DNA of 59,090 nucleotides, taken from a virus. Position numbers and translations under genes: made by a program. The DNA is taken from the IMG/VR virus record IMGVR_UViG_3300005581_000015, positions 1 to 59,090 of that record, one strand, 5' to 3'. The notes under the pieces were generated by a model, which saw nothing but the letters and a program-made list of their open reading frames with translations, was not told where the DNA came from and searched no databases. This document shows positions 32,718 through 41,420 of the stretch, in pieces; within the stretch, counting starts at the first letter, position 1; each line of letters opens with the position of its first letter.

Positions 32718-33818
32718 ATGAGTTATCTATTTACAAGTGAAAGTGTGTCGGAAGGACATCCAGACAAAGTAGCAGACGCTATCAGTGATGCTGTGCTAGA
32801 TTTGTTTATGGCACAAAAAAACCCAGCACTACGTTGTGCCTGTGAGACATTGGTTACTACTAATAGGGTTGTGGTAGCTGGAGAGTACAAAGGCATGGTG
32901 CCCACCGACGCAATCAATGCAGCCATTAGGCGTGTTATCCGTGATGTGGGCTACGAACAAACGGGATTCAACTGGGGCACTGTAGAAATTATCAACTTGT
33001 TGCACGGACAAAGTGCAGACATTGCGTTAGGCACAGATAACTTTGGTGCTGGAGACCAAGGATTGATGTTTGGATATGCTTGCAACGAAACTGATGTGCA
33101 CATGCCCAATGCAATCTATTGGAGCCATAGAATTGTTGAAGAACTTGCTAAAATTCGCAAAGCAGGCACAGTAGTTTGGCTAGAGCCAGATGCCAAGAGT
33201 CAAGTTACATTTGAATACAATGATGATGGTACACCGCGCCGTATTGCCAAAGTTGTTTGTAGTACACAACATGCAGAAAGTGCAAGTATTGAACAAGTTC
33301 GAATGGTGGTAGAAAACATTATTCGCGGAGTTTTACCTGAAAGGTTTGTAGACAGTGATACTGAATTTTTTATTAATCCTACTGGCAGGTTTGTTATTGG
33401 CGGACCTGATGGCGATACAGGTCTTACCGGTCGCAAGATTATTGTTGATACTTACGGCGGCTATAGTCCTCATGGAGGTGGTGCTTTTTCCGGCAAGGAT
33501 CCTACTAAGGTAGATCGCAGTGCTGCCTATATGATGCGATACATTGCCAAGAACATTGTAGCAAGTGATCGAGCTAACTGGGCCACAGTGCAGATCAGTT
33601 ACGCAATTGGACTAGCACAGCCCATGAGTTTCTACGTGGAAACAGCAGATGCTCAGCAAGGGCGTGACCTAACTAAGTGGATTACGGACAATGTCGACTT
33701 GACACCCAAGGGCATTATTGATCGCTTTGACTTATTCCGCCCCATCTACAGCGCAACAACCAACTATGGGCATTTTGGCAAAGCAAACATGCCCTGGGAA
33801 AAACTAGACCTGTTCTAA
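32718..33818 (+). CDS. metK: S-adenosylmethionine synthetase (MetK)
   Basis: A 366-residue MetK, near the bacterial length of about 384. Motifs: FTSESVSEGHPDKVADAISDA at the N-terminus, GAGDQGLMFGYAC, and GGAFSGKDPTKVDRS. It makes SAM from methionine and ATP. A phage copy would raise SAM for the three radical SAM proteins and at least four SAM methyltransferases encoded in this window (inference). It follows kdsA with a 10-nt gap. All catalytic residues I can recall appear to be present. Confidence 0.95.
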   Translation: MSYLFTSESVSEGHPDKVADAISDAVLDLFMAQKNPALRCACETLVTTNRVVVAGEYKGMVPTDAINAAIRRVIRDVGYEQTGFNWGTVEIINLLHGQSADIALGTDNFGAGDQGLMFGYACNETDVHMPNAIYWSHRIVEELAKIRKAGTVVWLEPDAKSQVTFEYNDDGTPRRIAKVVCSTQHAESASIEQVRMVVENIIRGVLPERFVDSDTEFFINPTGRFVIGGPDGDTGLTGRKIIVDTYGGYSPHGGGAFSGKDPTKVDRSAAYMMRYIAKNIVASDRANWATVQISYAIGLAQPMSFYVETADAQQGRDLTKWITDNVDLTPKGIIDRFDLFRPIYSATTNYGHFGKANMPWEKLDLF

Positions 33819-33825
33819 ATCATGT

Positions 33826-33832
33826 TTAAATA
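33826..33832 (+). promoter_or_regulatory. Late-like box (TTAAATA), 5 nt before ATG
   Basis: TTAAATA lies 5 nt before the ATG at 33838, with no Shine-Dalgarno sequence. It resembles the arrangement at gp17. Confidence 0.3.
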
Positions 33833-33837
33833 CAAGC

Positions 33838-34596
33838 ATGAAAATTGTTATAGTTACCGGCGGGTTTGACCCCGTACATTCAGGACACATATCCTATCTT
33901 AATCACGCAGATCATTTAGGTGATCACTTGGTTGTAGGGTTAAATTCAGACGCTTGGCTTGCCCGTAAAAAAGGTCGACCTTTTATGCCTTGGCGAGAGC
34001 GTATGGTTGTATTAGGCAACCTTCACATGGTGGACGACGTCATTGATTTTGACGACAGCGATGGCACAGCTTGTGATGCTATCCGTCGAGTTCAAGAAAA
34101 ATATCCCAACGATGAAATCATCTTTGCCAACGGTGGCGACCGCACCAAAGAAAATATTCCAGAAATGGCATTTGAAGATGTGGAGTTTGTGTTTGGCGTT
34201 GGCGGCGAGAACAAAGCAAACTCTAGTAGCTGGATACTAGATGAGTGGAAAGCACCCAAGACCGAACGTGCCTGGGGATATTACCGCGTCTTACATGAAG
34301 TGGGTAATCACGTCAAACTCAAAGAACTCACAGTGGCACCCAAAACATGTTTGAGTATGCAACGCCATGATAGTCGTGCAGAATTTTGGTTTGTAGCCGA
34401 AGGTGAAGCCACAGTGTACACTGTTGATCCAAAAAGTACAGACCACGACATACTAGCTACTCCAGCTAAACACCAAAGCACATGGATACAACTTAATCAA
34501 TGGCATCAGTTGTGTAATGAAACTGATAGCCCACTGAAATTAATAGAAATTCAATACGGTGATAAATGTATTGAAGAGGATATACAACGACTATGA
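33838..34596 (+). CDS. Nucleotidyltransferase-cupin fusion (HldE/RfaE2-like plus ManC-type cupin)
   Basis: A 252-residue two-domain protein. Residues 1-135 are a cytidylyltransferase-like domain: GGFDPVHSGHISYLN (HxGH), VGLNSDAWLARKKGRPFMPW and FANGGDR, as in the ADP-heptose nucleotidyltransferase domain of HldE. Residues 145-252 match the cupin of type II mannose-6-phosphate isomerases: WGYYRVLHEVGNHVKLKELTVAP, HDSRAEFWFVAEGEA and IEIQYGDKCIEEDIQRL. Together they suggest activation and isomerisation of a sugar phosphate for the adjacent glycosyltransferases. I know of no standard enzyme with this pairing. Confidence 0.8.
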   Translation: MKIVIVTGGFDPVHSGHISYLNHADHLGDHLVVGLNSDAWLARKKGRPFMPWRERMVVLGNLHMVDDVIDFDDSDGTACDAIRRVQEKYPNDEIIFANGGDRTKENIPEMAFEDVEFVFGVGGENKANSSSWILDEWKAPKTERAWGYYRVLHEVGNHVKLKELTVAPKTCLSMQRHDSRAEFWFVAEGEATVYTVDPKSTDHDILATPAKHQSTWIQLNQWHQLCNETDSPLKLIEIQYGDKCIEEDIQRL

Positions 34597-35270
34597 TTCC
34601 AATTTTTATAGGCTATGACCCTAGAGAAGCAATTGCCTTCCACACCTGTGCCAACAGTATTATCAGACATGCAACACAGCCTGTACAAATTATTCCTCTG
34701 GCTTTAAATCTATTCAAAGACTACAAAGAAACACACACTGACGGTAGTAATCAATTTATCTACAGCCGTTTCCTTGTGCCACATTTAATGAAATTCAATG
34801 GATGGGCAATATTCATTGACGGCGATATGATAGTGCGTGATGATATTACCAAGTTATGGGAATTACAAAATCCTTATATGGATGTGTTGGTAGTTAAGCA
34901 CGATTATAAAACAAAGATGACTGAAAAGTATCTTGGCGCAAAGAATGAAGACTACCCACGTAAGAATTGGAGCAGTGTAATTCTTTGGAATTGTAACAGC
35001 TTCCCTAATCGCAAGTTAACACCAGAATTTGTACAAAAAGCCACAGGTGCAGAACTGCATCGGTTTACCTGGATAGACAACGAACGTCTTGGCGAATTGC
35101 CCATTGAATGGAATTGGCTGCCAGATGAATTTGGTGAAAACCTTGATGCTAAACTATTGCATTATACGTTGGGTGCACCCTGCTTCCATGAGTTTGCCAA
35201 CACCCCGCAAGGCGGTGAATGGCACCGGGAACGAATGTTAGCTGAATATTGCCTACAACGAGGCATTTAA
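34593..35270 (+). CDS. GT-A glycosyltransferase (GT8-like)
   Basis: A 225-residue glycosyltransferase with a compact GT-A fold. IPIFIGYDPREAIAFHTCANSI opens the Rossmann-like half; the DXD-type motif is AIFIDGDMIVRDD, followed by RKNWSSVILWNC and LGELPIEWNWLPDE with HYTLGAPCF. It transfers a sugar from a nucleotide donor; donor and acceptor are unknown. The next gene starts with the same domain, a paralogue. Start overlaps the upstream stop (ATGA). Confidence 0.8.
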   Translation: MIPIFIGYDPREAIAFHTCANSIIRHATQPVQIIPLALNLFKDYKETHTDGSNQFIYSRFLVPHLMKFNGWAIFIDGDMIVRDDITKLWELQNPYMDVLVVKHDYKTKMTEKYLGAKNEDYPRKNWSSVILWNCNSFPNRKLTPEFVQKATGAELHRFTWIDNERLGELPIEWNWLPDEFGENLDAKLLHYTLGAPCFHEFANTPQGGEWHRERMLAEYCLQRGI

Positions 35271-36928
35271 TGCTTAAAGTTTTTATTGGGCACGATAGTC
35301 GAGATCAGCAAGCTGCCGAGGTATGCAAGTACAGTATTTTAAAATATGCCAGCATTGAGGTTGAAGTTCATTTTTTAAATGAAGAAGAATTACGACTAAG
35401 ATCTCTGTTTACACGCATGCCCGACCATGAAGATTTTGAAACCAAAGAAGCTGAACATCTGTATACTAGATTTTTAGTTCCGCATTTTTGTGGGTATACC
35501 GGATGGGCAGTATATGTTGACTGTGATTTTTTGTTCATCGACGACATTGCAAAATTATTTAAATTGCGGAATGATCGTTATGCAGTTCAATTAGTAAAAC
35601 ACAAGTTTGACACATCTGTCAGAAAGAAATTCAATAATAGACCACAAAGGTTATATCCAAGAAAAAATTGGACCAGCATGATGTTGATAAACTGTGAGCA
35701 CCCAGAAATTAGTAAACTCACTGTGGATTTTGTTAACAATGAACCCAAGGATAATCTCATACAATTGGAATGGCTACCAAATCGAAGCATCGGCGAGTTA
35801 AAACCTGAATGGAATTGGCTAGTGGGTTGGCACAAGGAACCCATTAACGGAGAACCTCGAGCACTACATTACACCGAGGGTGGCCCGTGGTTGCCTGCAG
35901 CCAAGCATGTTGAGTATGGAGTTTTTTGGTGGAAGTTACAGCAAGAAATGGAGCAGGCCGCTTATGTACCACCAGATGTAACACAACCTGAATCAATACT
36001 TCCGGAACTAAAATCAATATATGAAAAACTAGTGTATTATCGTGTAGACCCAGCTGGCAAGTACTACAATATAACCAAACAAGATATTATCAACGATATA
36101 GATAATTTAAACAATAATGCTGTGTATGCAGTAGAGGCTGAATTTATGGATGAAACCAACAATAAACATGAAAATAAAGGTCATCAATACGACCCTTTCT
36201 TACAAAGTTTTATATTAGGATCCGGGGGTCAGATAACAGTCTGGGACAAAGTTAAAGCAAGTATGGTACCAGTTGTACTCAGGGGTGTAACAAAACGCAA
36301 ACAAATGAAAGCCTGTCGGGAAGCCAATAGAGACTTTTATTATATCGATACTGGATATTTTGGTAATGGTCGTAAAAAACTCTATCACAGAATTACAAAA
36401 AACGACATGCAAAATATAGGGCCAGTAATCCACAGACCTCGAGACCGATTATCAGTCACTGGTTATCAAGCACGTAAATTCAAGCTAGGCGGAAAGATTT
36501 TATTAGCACCGCCCAGTCAAAAGTTGTTGCAGTGTTATGATTTAGATTTAGAATCCTGGATTACACGCACAAAACAAGAAATTGGATTGTATACCGACCG
36601 CGAAATAATTGTACGTGAAAAACAAGGACGCAGTGTGCGAGTGACCACAGACACCATGGAAATGGCGCTGGACAAAGACATTTATTGTTTGGTGACATTT
36701 TCAAGTATTGCTGCCGTGGAAGCAGTGATGTTGGGTAAGCCGGCGATTGTACTTGGCCCCAGTGCCGCATACAGTGTGTGCAGTGATTCGTTGGAAGAAA
36801 TTGAAAAGCTGTATATTCCCACACTTGATGAAGTGGAAGAATGGGCCGCACATTTGGCTTATTGCCAATTCACTGAGGTTGAAATGCGTGATGGTACCGC
36901 TTGGAAGATTCTAAACCAAGATGCATGA
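35270..36928 (+). CDS. Glycosyltransferase fusion: GT8-like domain plus KpsS/KpsC-like domain
   Basis: A 552-residue fusion. Residues 1-235 repeat the GT-A domain of the preceding gene (VFIGHDSRDQQAAEVC, AVYVDCDFLFIDD, RKNWTSMMLINC). Residues about 300-552 match the stand-alone protein at 43608-44414: LRGVTKRKQMKACREANRDFYYIDTGYFG, HRPRDR, LLAPPS, then TFSSIAAVEAVMLGKPAIVLGPSAA. This second part resembles capsule polysaccharide synthase-type GT-B proteins. The start at ATG 35270 overlaps the upstream stop. It may be a bifunctional transferase adding two sugars in sequence. Confidence 0.75.
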   Translation: MLKVFIGHDSRDQQAAEVCKYSILKYASIEVEVHFLNEEELRLRSLFTRMPDHEDFETKEAEHLYTRFLVPHFCGYTGWAVYVDCDFLFIDDIAKLFKLRNDRYAVQLVKHKFDTSVRKKFNNRPQRLYPRKNWTSMMLINCEHPEISKLTVDFVNNEPKDNLIQLEWLPNRSIGELKPEWNWLVGWHKEPINGEPRALHYTEGGPWLPAAKHVEYGVFWWKLQQEMEQAAYVPPDVTQPESILPELKSIYEKLVYYRVDPAGKYYNITKQDIINDIDNLNNNAVYAVEAEFMDETNNKHENKGHQYDPFLQSFILGSGGQITVWDKVKASMVPVVLRGVTKRKQMKACREANRDFYYIDTGYFGNGRKKLYHRITKNDMQNIGPVIHRPRDRLSVTGYQARKFKLGGKILLAPPSQKLLQCYDLDLESWITRTKQEIGLYTDREIIVREKQGRSVRVTTDTMEMALDKDIYCLVTFSSIAAVEAVMLGKPAIVLGPSAAYSVCSDSLEEIEKLYIPTLDEVEEWAAHLAYCQFTEVEMRDGTAWKILNQDA

Positions 36929-37823
36929 CGTAATTGTTTATACTGGTAGCCTTAAAGACCAACGTTCTAGTAGGAAGCTGGATGTGTTATTGGCCTTTGC
37001 TGACGGTGCAAAGGCCCAAGGTGCCAATGTTCTTGTTGAACGCAACCATGTCTGGCAACCTTCTAAATTAGCAGTTATATTGGGTTGGCCTAGCCCGGAA
37101 CAAAAAGGCGCCAACATTAGATTCAGAGCCGCAGTTGTAGAAAATCAACAAAGATTTAAACAACATGTCATGGCCATAGATGCTGGGTGTTTTAAATTCC
37201 ATGATCCAGACAGCAAATATTTACGGTACAGTATCAATGGAGTATTTTATGATCGCAGTGAATACGCTAATACTGATAGTGGGCCAGAACGATGGAATCT
37301 GATTAGCCAAGAATTAAATCTTGACATAAATCCATGGAGAGCGAACAAGGGCAATCATATTTTGATGTTATTACAGCGTGATGGCGGTTGGAGTATGAAG
37401 GGTATGCACCCAGTAGAATGGGCACAACAAAAGATTCAACAGGTCAAAGCATTGACTAACATGCCAATTATCTTGAGACCTCACCCAGGCAAAGTTGCCG
37501 ACGTGCGTGATTTATGTGATCGACAGGTGTCAGTTAGTGATAGCATACGAACTCCGTTGCAACATGATTTAAAACGTGCCCGGGCCGCACTAGTGTTTAA
37601 TAGTAGCAGTGGTGTTGCAGCCATTTTAAATGGCGTGCCGTTGTTTGTTGATGACAGTAGTTCTGTGTGTTGGAATGTTGCCAACCATGACTTGAATCAA
37701 TTGTTGACTCCTAGTTGTGTTGATAGAAGTCAATGGATTTACAATCTAGCGGCTGCACACTGGAGCGATGATGAAGCCCGCAGTGGTGCTATATATCAAA
37801 AATTCCTGCCTTACCTGGCTTGA
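36921..37823 (+). CDS. KpsS/KpsC-like capsular polysaccharide glycosyltransferase family protein
   Basis: A 300-residue protein with the two landmarks of the capsule-synthesis GT-B family (KpsC/KpsS and WbbB-type beta-Kdo transferases): an RPHPGK segment near residue 195 and FNSSSGVAAILNGVPLFVDDSS near residue 235. The N-terminal half has a Rossmann-like start (VIVYTGSL). Presence of KdsA nearby makes Kdo a candidate donor, but this is inference. It overlaps the end of the preceding fusion gene by 8 bp and converges with the minus-strand operon. Confidence 0.65.
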   Translation: MHDVIVYTGSLKDQRSSRKLDVLLAFADGAKAQGANVLVERNHVWQPSKLAVILGWPSPEQKGANIRFRAAVVENQQRFKQHVMAIDAGCFKFHDPDSKYLRYSINGVFYDRSEYANTDSGPERWNLISQELNLDINPWRANKGNHILMLLQRDGGWSMKGMHPVEWAQQKIQQVKALTNMPIILRPHPGKVADVRDLCDRQVSVSDSIRTPLQHDLKRARAALVFNSSSGVAAILNGVPLFVDDSSSVCWNVANHDLNQLLTPSCVDRSQWIYNLAAAHWSDDEARSGAIYQKFLPYLA

Positions 37824-38419
37824 TACCAATCGTTAATTGGGTTCTTGGTATCCCTAAACCACCAGTACAAATCTGGACCTTTCCAATCATTGGCAAAGTG
37901 TCTTAGGTACCAGGGTATACTACGTGGATGTGTTAGGCATGCAGGATCATACATGAGTTTCTTTGATTTAACTGGCATGTCTGGACCGTGCAACCCAATA
38001 AAAACAAACTTGGCAGCATAGCCAGCAATCAACTCACTGAGCCATCCCAGGTCAGCGTCGGGTATACTACCCAATACCTGTGTGCATATCACAGCATCAA
38101 ACTTTGTTGTTGGTGCTGGCAATTGATCAATTCCGGGCACACATGGGTCGTACTTAAACACAGACCGTGCGTTGATACGTTCTTGAAAAGTCATTGTCTC
38201 ACTTGTAGTTCCGTCATCAAGCCCGTAACAGGCTGGAATTGTGTACTGATACCCCTTGCCACAGCCGTAGTCTAACACAGTCTGTGCTTGGTACTTGTCC
38301 ATTAGATATCTAATTTGATTGTGATAATTTTTTGAATCAGCACCAGTCCAATTTTTTGAATTATTCTTTTGAAACCCGCGCCCAATTGCCACGCTTTGGT
38401 GATAGTGTTCTGAGGCCAT
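37811..38419 (-). CDS. SAM-dependent methyltransferase (class I)
   Basis: A 202-residue class I methyltransferase. Motif I is VLDYGCGKGYQY near residue 49. An aspartate-containing FDAVICTQVLGSIPD segment follows as motif II/III. The N-terminus has HYHQSVAIGRGFQK. A TTG at 38422 is possible, but the ATG at 38419 (TGATG junction with the upstream stop) is preferred. It is the last gene of the minus-strand sugar operon. It may methylate a sugar; the substrate is not determinable. Confidence 0.75.
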   Translation of the reverse strand: MASEHYHQSVAIGRGFQKNNSKNWTGADSKNYHNQIRYLMDKYQAQTVLDYGCGKGYQYTIPACYGLDDGTTSETMTFQERINARSVFKYDPCVPGIDQLPAPTTKFDAVICTQVLGSIPDADLGWLSELIAGYAAKFVFIGLHGPDMPVKSKKLMYDPACLTHPRSIPWYLRHFANDWKGPDLYWWFRDTKNPINDWYQAR

Positions 38420-39096
38420 CAAAATGTTCCTATTAACTGTTGATTATTTTTAACCCACTCCCAAGCAGGTGCAGACTTGGCCTGCATTTCCACAGCCCAC
38501 TCAGAATAGATCTGCCAATTGTTTGGCTCTTTGTAGTCGTATCTTAGTAGATACATTTGACAGCTTGTATTTACTGCACGAGCAGTGGCGGAGATCACAA
38601 CCCTAAACATCTTGTTGCCGCTTTTGTCCTTGGCAGTACTGAGTTTAGACACCACAGAATCCAGAGGTTCCAATGTTGATTTGTTGGCAATGATTACAAA
38701 GTCTGTGACTTTTTTGCCAACTCGTGCATCGTTCCGTACTAACACTTTGTCATAATGCGTGGTAAAAGCTAATCCAAGAAATGCAATGTCGTTGCGACCT
38801 TCTGCAATTTCCACAAGTTCAGACAGCGTGGTTTCCATTGCACTTTTAGTAAACCAAACATCGGTTCTAATTTTAACAACTATGTCTTCGGCAACACGCT
38901 CGCAAGCTGTTAAAAAATCCCAAACTTGTGCACCGCCACTGGTATCAAACGGGCATAATGGGTTGGCCTCAGTTTTTAAAAAGTTGTAAACCGTGACTGT
39001 GTACTTGGACTGTAGTAATTCTAAAAACTTTTTGTGATTATTTTCTGATGTTTGTTGATGCCTGGCATGGCCAATGTAAACTAGTGCAATGTTCAT
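38419..39096 (-). CDS. Putative glycosyltransferase (WavE-like)
   Basis: A 225-residue protein starting MNIALVYIGHARHQQTSENNHKKF, typical of a Rossmann-like sugar transferase. VVKIRTDVWFTKS near residue 80 resembles the conserved R-x-D of WavE-type lipopolysaccharide proteins, where the aspartate is the metal-binding position. No other motif is diagnostic. It is translationally coupled at both ends (ATGA overlaps) in the polysaccharide operon. Confidence 0.55.
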   Translation of the reverse strand: MNIALVYIGHARHQQTSENNHKKFLELLQSKYTVTVYNFLKTEANPLCPFDTSGGAQVWDFLTACERVAEDIVVKIRTDVWFTKSAMETTLSELVEIAEGRNDIAFLGLAFTTHYDKVLVRNDARVGKKVTDFVIIANKSTLEPLDSVVSKLSTAKDKSGNKMFRVVISATARAVNTSCQMYLLRYDYKEPNNWQIYSEWAVEMQAKSAPAWEWVKNNQQLIGTF

Positions 39097-40118
39097 AGGT
39101 AATCAGTTAAGTTGTCTTGGTCTCTGCGTACATTTATGGCAGTGGCCCTGGGATAGGGATTCGCATCATTGTAGTCATTGATCAGAATCCTGGCTCCGTT
39201 TAGTAATCCAGTAACCAAATTAAATTCTTTGAATCCAAGTTCTTGTAGCATTTCTACAGTTTGATCATGAAACTCGCTGTATCTAGCAGTGGTAAAAATA
39301 AGTTGATGCCCAGCATCTTCAAGTTGACGCAATCGTTGAACAGCGTTGACCATCGGCACAGGGGTTGTGCCCAATTCATCAGGACGTTGTGCTTGTATAA
39401 TAGTACCATCAATGTCGCAAAAGATCACAGACTTGTCGTTGTGTTCAAACCAATCATCAGCAGTGCCAACATCAACATAGTTGGACACAGCTTTGACTGC
39501 AAACACTTCGTTCCATTCTAGACATTTTTGTATAACATGACTTACAAATATCTCCGAAACGTGTTGAGTACTCACTGCATCAAATGCACGACAAAATAAC
39601 TCTATGCTGTCAAATTTATATCCGCCAACACAAAATTTATCTGACACCACTTGCTTTTCAATTATGTCTGTTACTATACCTTGATTGTTGGCAACAACAA
39701 AACTCTTGCTGCCTAGTCGCTTTAATACTTCGTGATCAGCAATACTAGATGTACAAATATAATTGCCAGGGGCAATGGTGTGATTGAAAAAACTATCACA
39801 GTCCTTGATTAACAATTCCTGCGTGGGATCTAGGCCAGCCACTTCAATTATTTTTCTAACAGTGTCTGCTGGACCTTTTGTGAGTTGTTTAAGCACAACA
39901 ACCCGAACACTGTTGCCATATTTTTTGGCAAGATATTGATCAATAGGGAATTCCTGGTGATGCTGTTCAAGTACACCAATTGTTATTGGATGCTGGCCAA
40001 CAAATGATTCAATTGCACGGTCAATCATTTTAACACCAGAGTATTCCGTTAGAGTATACTTGGGGCGCATATTTGGAAAGCGGGAACTAAGTCCGGCTGC
40101 TGGAATTATTATTTCCAT
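39093..40118 (-). CDS. Sugar nucleotidyltransferase - HAD phosphatase fusion
   Basis: A 341-residue fusion. Residues 1-227 are a nucleotidyltransferase of the RmlA/HddC type: IIIPAAGLSSRF with the glycine-rich nucleotide loop, LIKDCDSFF for metal binding, and a C-terminal FCVGGYKFDS. Residues 230-341 are a HAD phosphatase: FCDIDGTI (D235 and D237), TTARYSEFHDQTVEM and LINDYNDANPYPRA. Upstream is a kinase. Kinase, phosphatase and nucleotidyltransferase are the three steps that activate heptoses (GmhA/HddA/GmhB/HddC pathway), so a comparable route is possible. Substrate not known. Confidence 0.8.
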   Translation of the reverse strand: MEIIIPAAGLSSRFPNMRPKYTLTEYSGVKMIDRAIESFVGQHPITIGVLEQHHQEFPIDQYLAKKYGNSVRVVVLKQLTKGPADTVRKIIEVAGLDPTQELLIKDCDSFFNHTIAPGNYICTSSIADHEVLKRLGSKSFVVANNQGIVTDIIEKQVVSDKFCVGGYKFDSIELFCRAFDAVSTQHVSEIFVSHVIQKCLEWNEVFAVKAVSNYVDVGTADDWFEHNDKSVIFCDIDGTIIQAQRPDELGTTPVPMVNAVQRLRQLEDAGHQLIFTTARYSEFHDQTVEMLQELGFKEFNLVTGLLNGARILINDYNDANPYPRATAINVRRDQDNLTDYL

Positions 40119-40849
40119 AATCTATTAATTTCCTTGAGTAAAAATTTGTGCTCTGGTGATTCCACAGTGGCATGTCTATACACACGTAGCAACATCAGTA
40201 TCAACAAATAGTTATTATTGGATTCAGGCCATCGAATAAATAATTCTTGTTGCAGTTGTTGCAGTTTGTTTTCTATCATTGCCGGCGCATTTCTTAAAAA
40301 CCAATGACACTCTAAATCTTGTCGCATTTTTGCAATATCAAAAATAAAACTATCATAAGGCACAGTGACGCAGTCAATCATGTAAAATCCATCTGTGGTA
40401 TGTATTAAATTTTCCAAAGTAAAGTCGCCGTGGTATTCGCTCTGTGGCAAATAACGTGGCATCTGGGCTAGCAATTCGTGTTCGGTAAATGGCAACAACG
40501 AGAAATCTACTAAGGCGCACAGGCTTTGATATGCACTGGTGTAATCTTTAAGCACAGCATTGTCAGACATACGTTTAAAAAGTCTTACTAAGAACTTTAT
40601 CAATGCAGTAGTGGGGCTGGTTAACAAATAACTACGCATATCCAATCCATGAACATATTCCATGTCAAATGCGTCACCGTTTACTTTATAAATTTTCGGA
40701 ACTGGGTACTGTTCTCCAAGAGCAGTTAACCGTTCTAAGTTGCGAGCAATGTTTCCGTCTTTGCGTACAAACAGATGCCCGTGCTTGTCCATCAGCGTTA
40801 TGCTAGACCCAGAAAATCCTGCAAAAGTTTTAATAACACGAGCTGCCAT
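40109..40849 (-). CDS. APH/choline-kinase-like small-molecule kinase
   Basis: A 246-residue protein of the aminoglycoside phosphotransferase fold. The catalytic loop is YHGDFTLENLI (Brenner motif, H-G-D-x-x-x-x-N) near residue 137, followed by YMIDCVTVPYDSFIFDIA, the metal-binding Asp motif. Nucleotide-binding start: FSGSSITLMDKHGHLFVRKD with the conserved Lys. It lies directly upstream of the nucleotidyltransferase-HAD fusion (10-bp overlap), so sugar or choline is the likely substrate, as in LicA/LicC pairs. Confidence 0.75.
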   Translation of the reverse strand: MAARVIKTFAGFSGSSITLMDKHGHLFVRKDGNIARNLERLTALGEQYPVPKIYKVNGDAFDMEYVHGLDMRSYLLTSPTTALIKFLVRLFKRMSDNAVLKDYTSAYQSLCALVDFSLLPFTEHELLAQMPRYLPQSEYHGDFTLENLIHTTDGFYMIDCVTVPYDSFIFDIAKMRQDLECHWFLRNAPAMIENKLQQLQQELFIRWPESNNNYLLILMLLRVYRHATVESPEHKFLLKEINRLWK

Positions 40850-40850
40850 C

Positions 40851-41420
40851 TCATTTAAATGCTACTATTCGACTATCTATGTTAGTCTTGCTGTATTGAT
40901 TTGGTTCTATTACAACACGAGAAAATCCCGCAGACATAAACAATCGACTCATGCTTTCTGCACTGTAGCCCCATTTGTGTAACATTGCTGGATCCGGATA
41001 TCTAACGGAGTCACCAAATATTCCAGCAACAGTACGTTTCATTAACTTACGGTCTTCGGTGTACAAACATTCAGGATTGTCTACAATAGCTTGACACATC
41101 TTAAGCAAGTCCGGCCATTCAACAGCCACTGACCCGTTGGGTTTTAAAATGCGATACCATTCTTGAAACATTGGTGGTACTTGCTCTCGACTAATATGTT
41201 CAATTACATGTACTGACAAAATTTCATCTACTGAATTATCTGGGACGGGATATTCACTAGTAATATTGTGCAAGGTAACATTGGGGTTGTGGGACATGTA
41301 GTCTCCGTCAACATTGACATATCCGTCAAAAAGTCTACTACCACATCCTAGATGTAGTCGTACCTTTTGCCCGGTACTCGTTAATTCATTTACTTTTTTA
41401 TCAAGCACTCTTAGTCCCAA
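40851..41420 (-). CDS. SAM-dependent methyltransferase (class I)
   Basis: A 189-residue methyltransferase: LHLGCGSRLFDGYVNVDGDYM is motif I with the acidic ribose-binding residue, and EILSVHVIEHI is the post-I motif, with YRILKPNGSVAVEWPD the motif III segment. This is the Methyltransf_11 arrangement. The start codon lies within the previous gene's end (20-bp overlap). Part of the minus-strand polysaccharide operon. Confidence 0.8.
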   Translation of the reverse strand: MGLRVLDKKVNELTSTGQKVRLHLGCGSRLFDGYVNVDGDYMSHNPNVTLHNITSEYPVPDNSVDEILSVHVIEHISREQVPPMFQEWYRILKPNGSVAVEWPDLLKMCQAIVDNPECLYTEDRKLMKRTVAGIFGDSVRYPDPAMLHKWGYSAESMSRLFMSAGFSRVVIEPNQYSKTNIDSRIVAFK

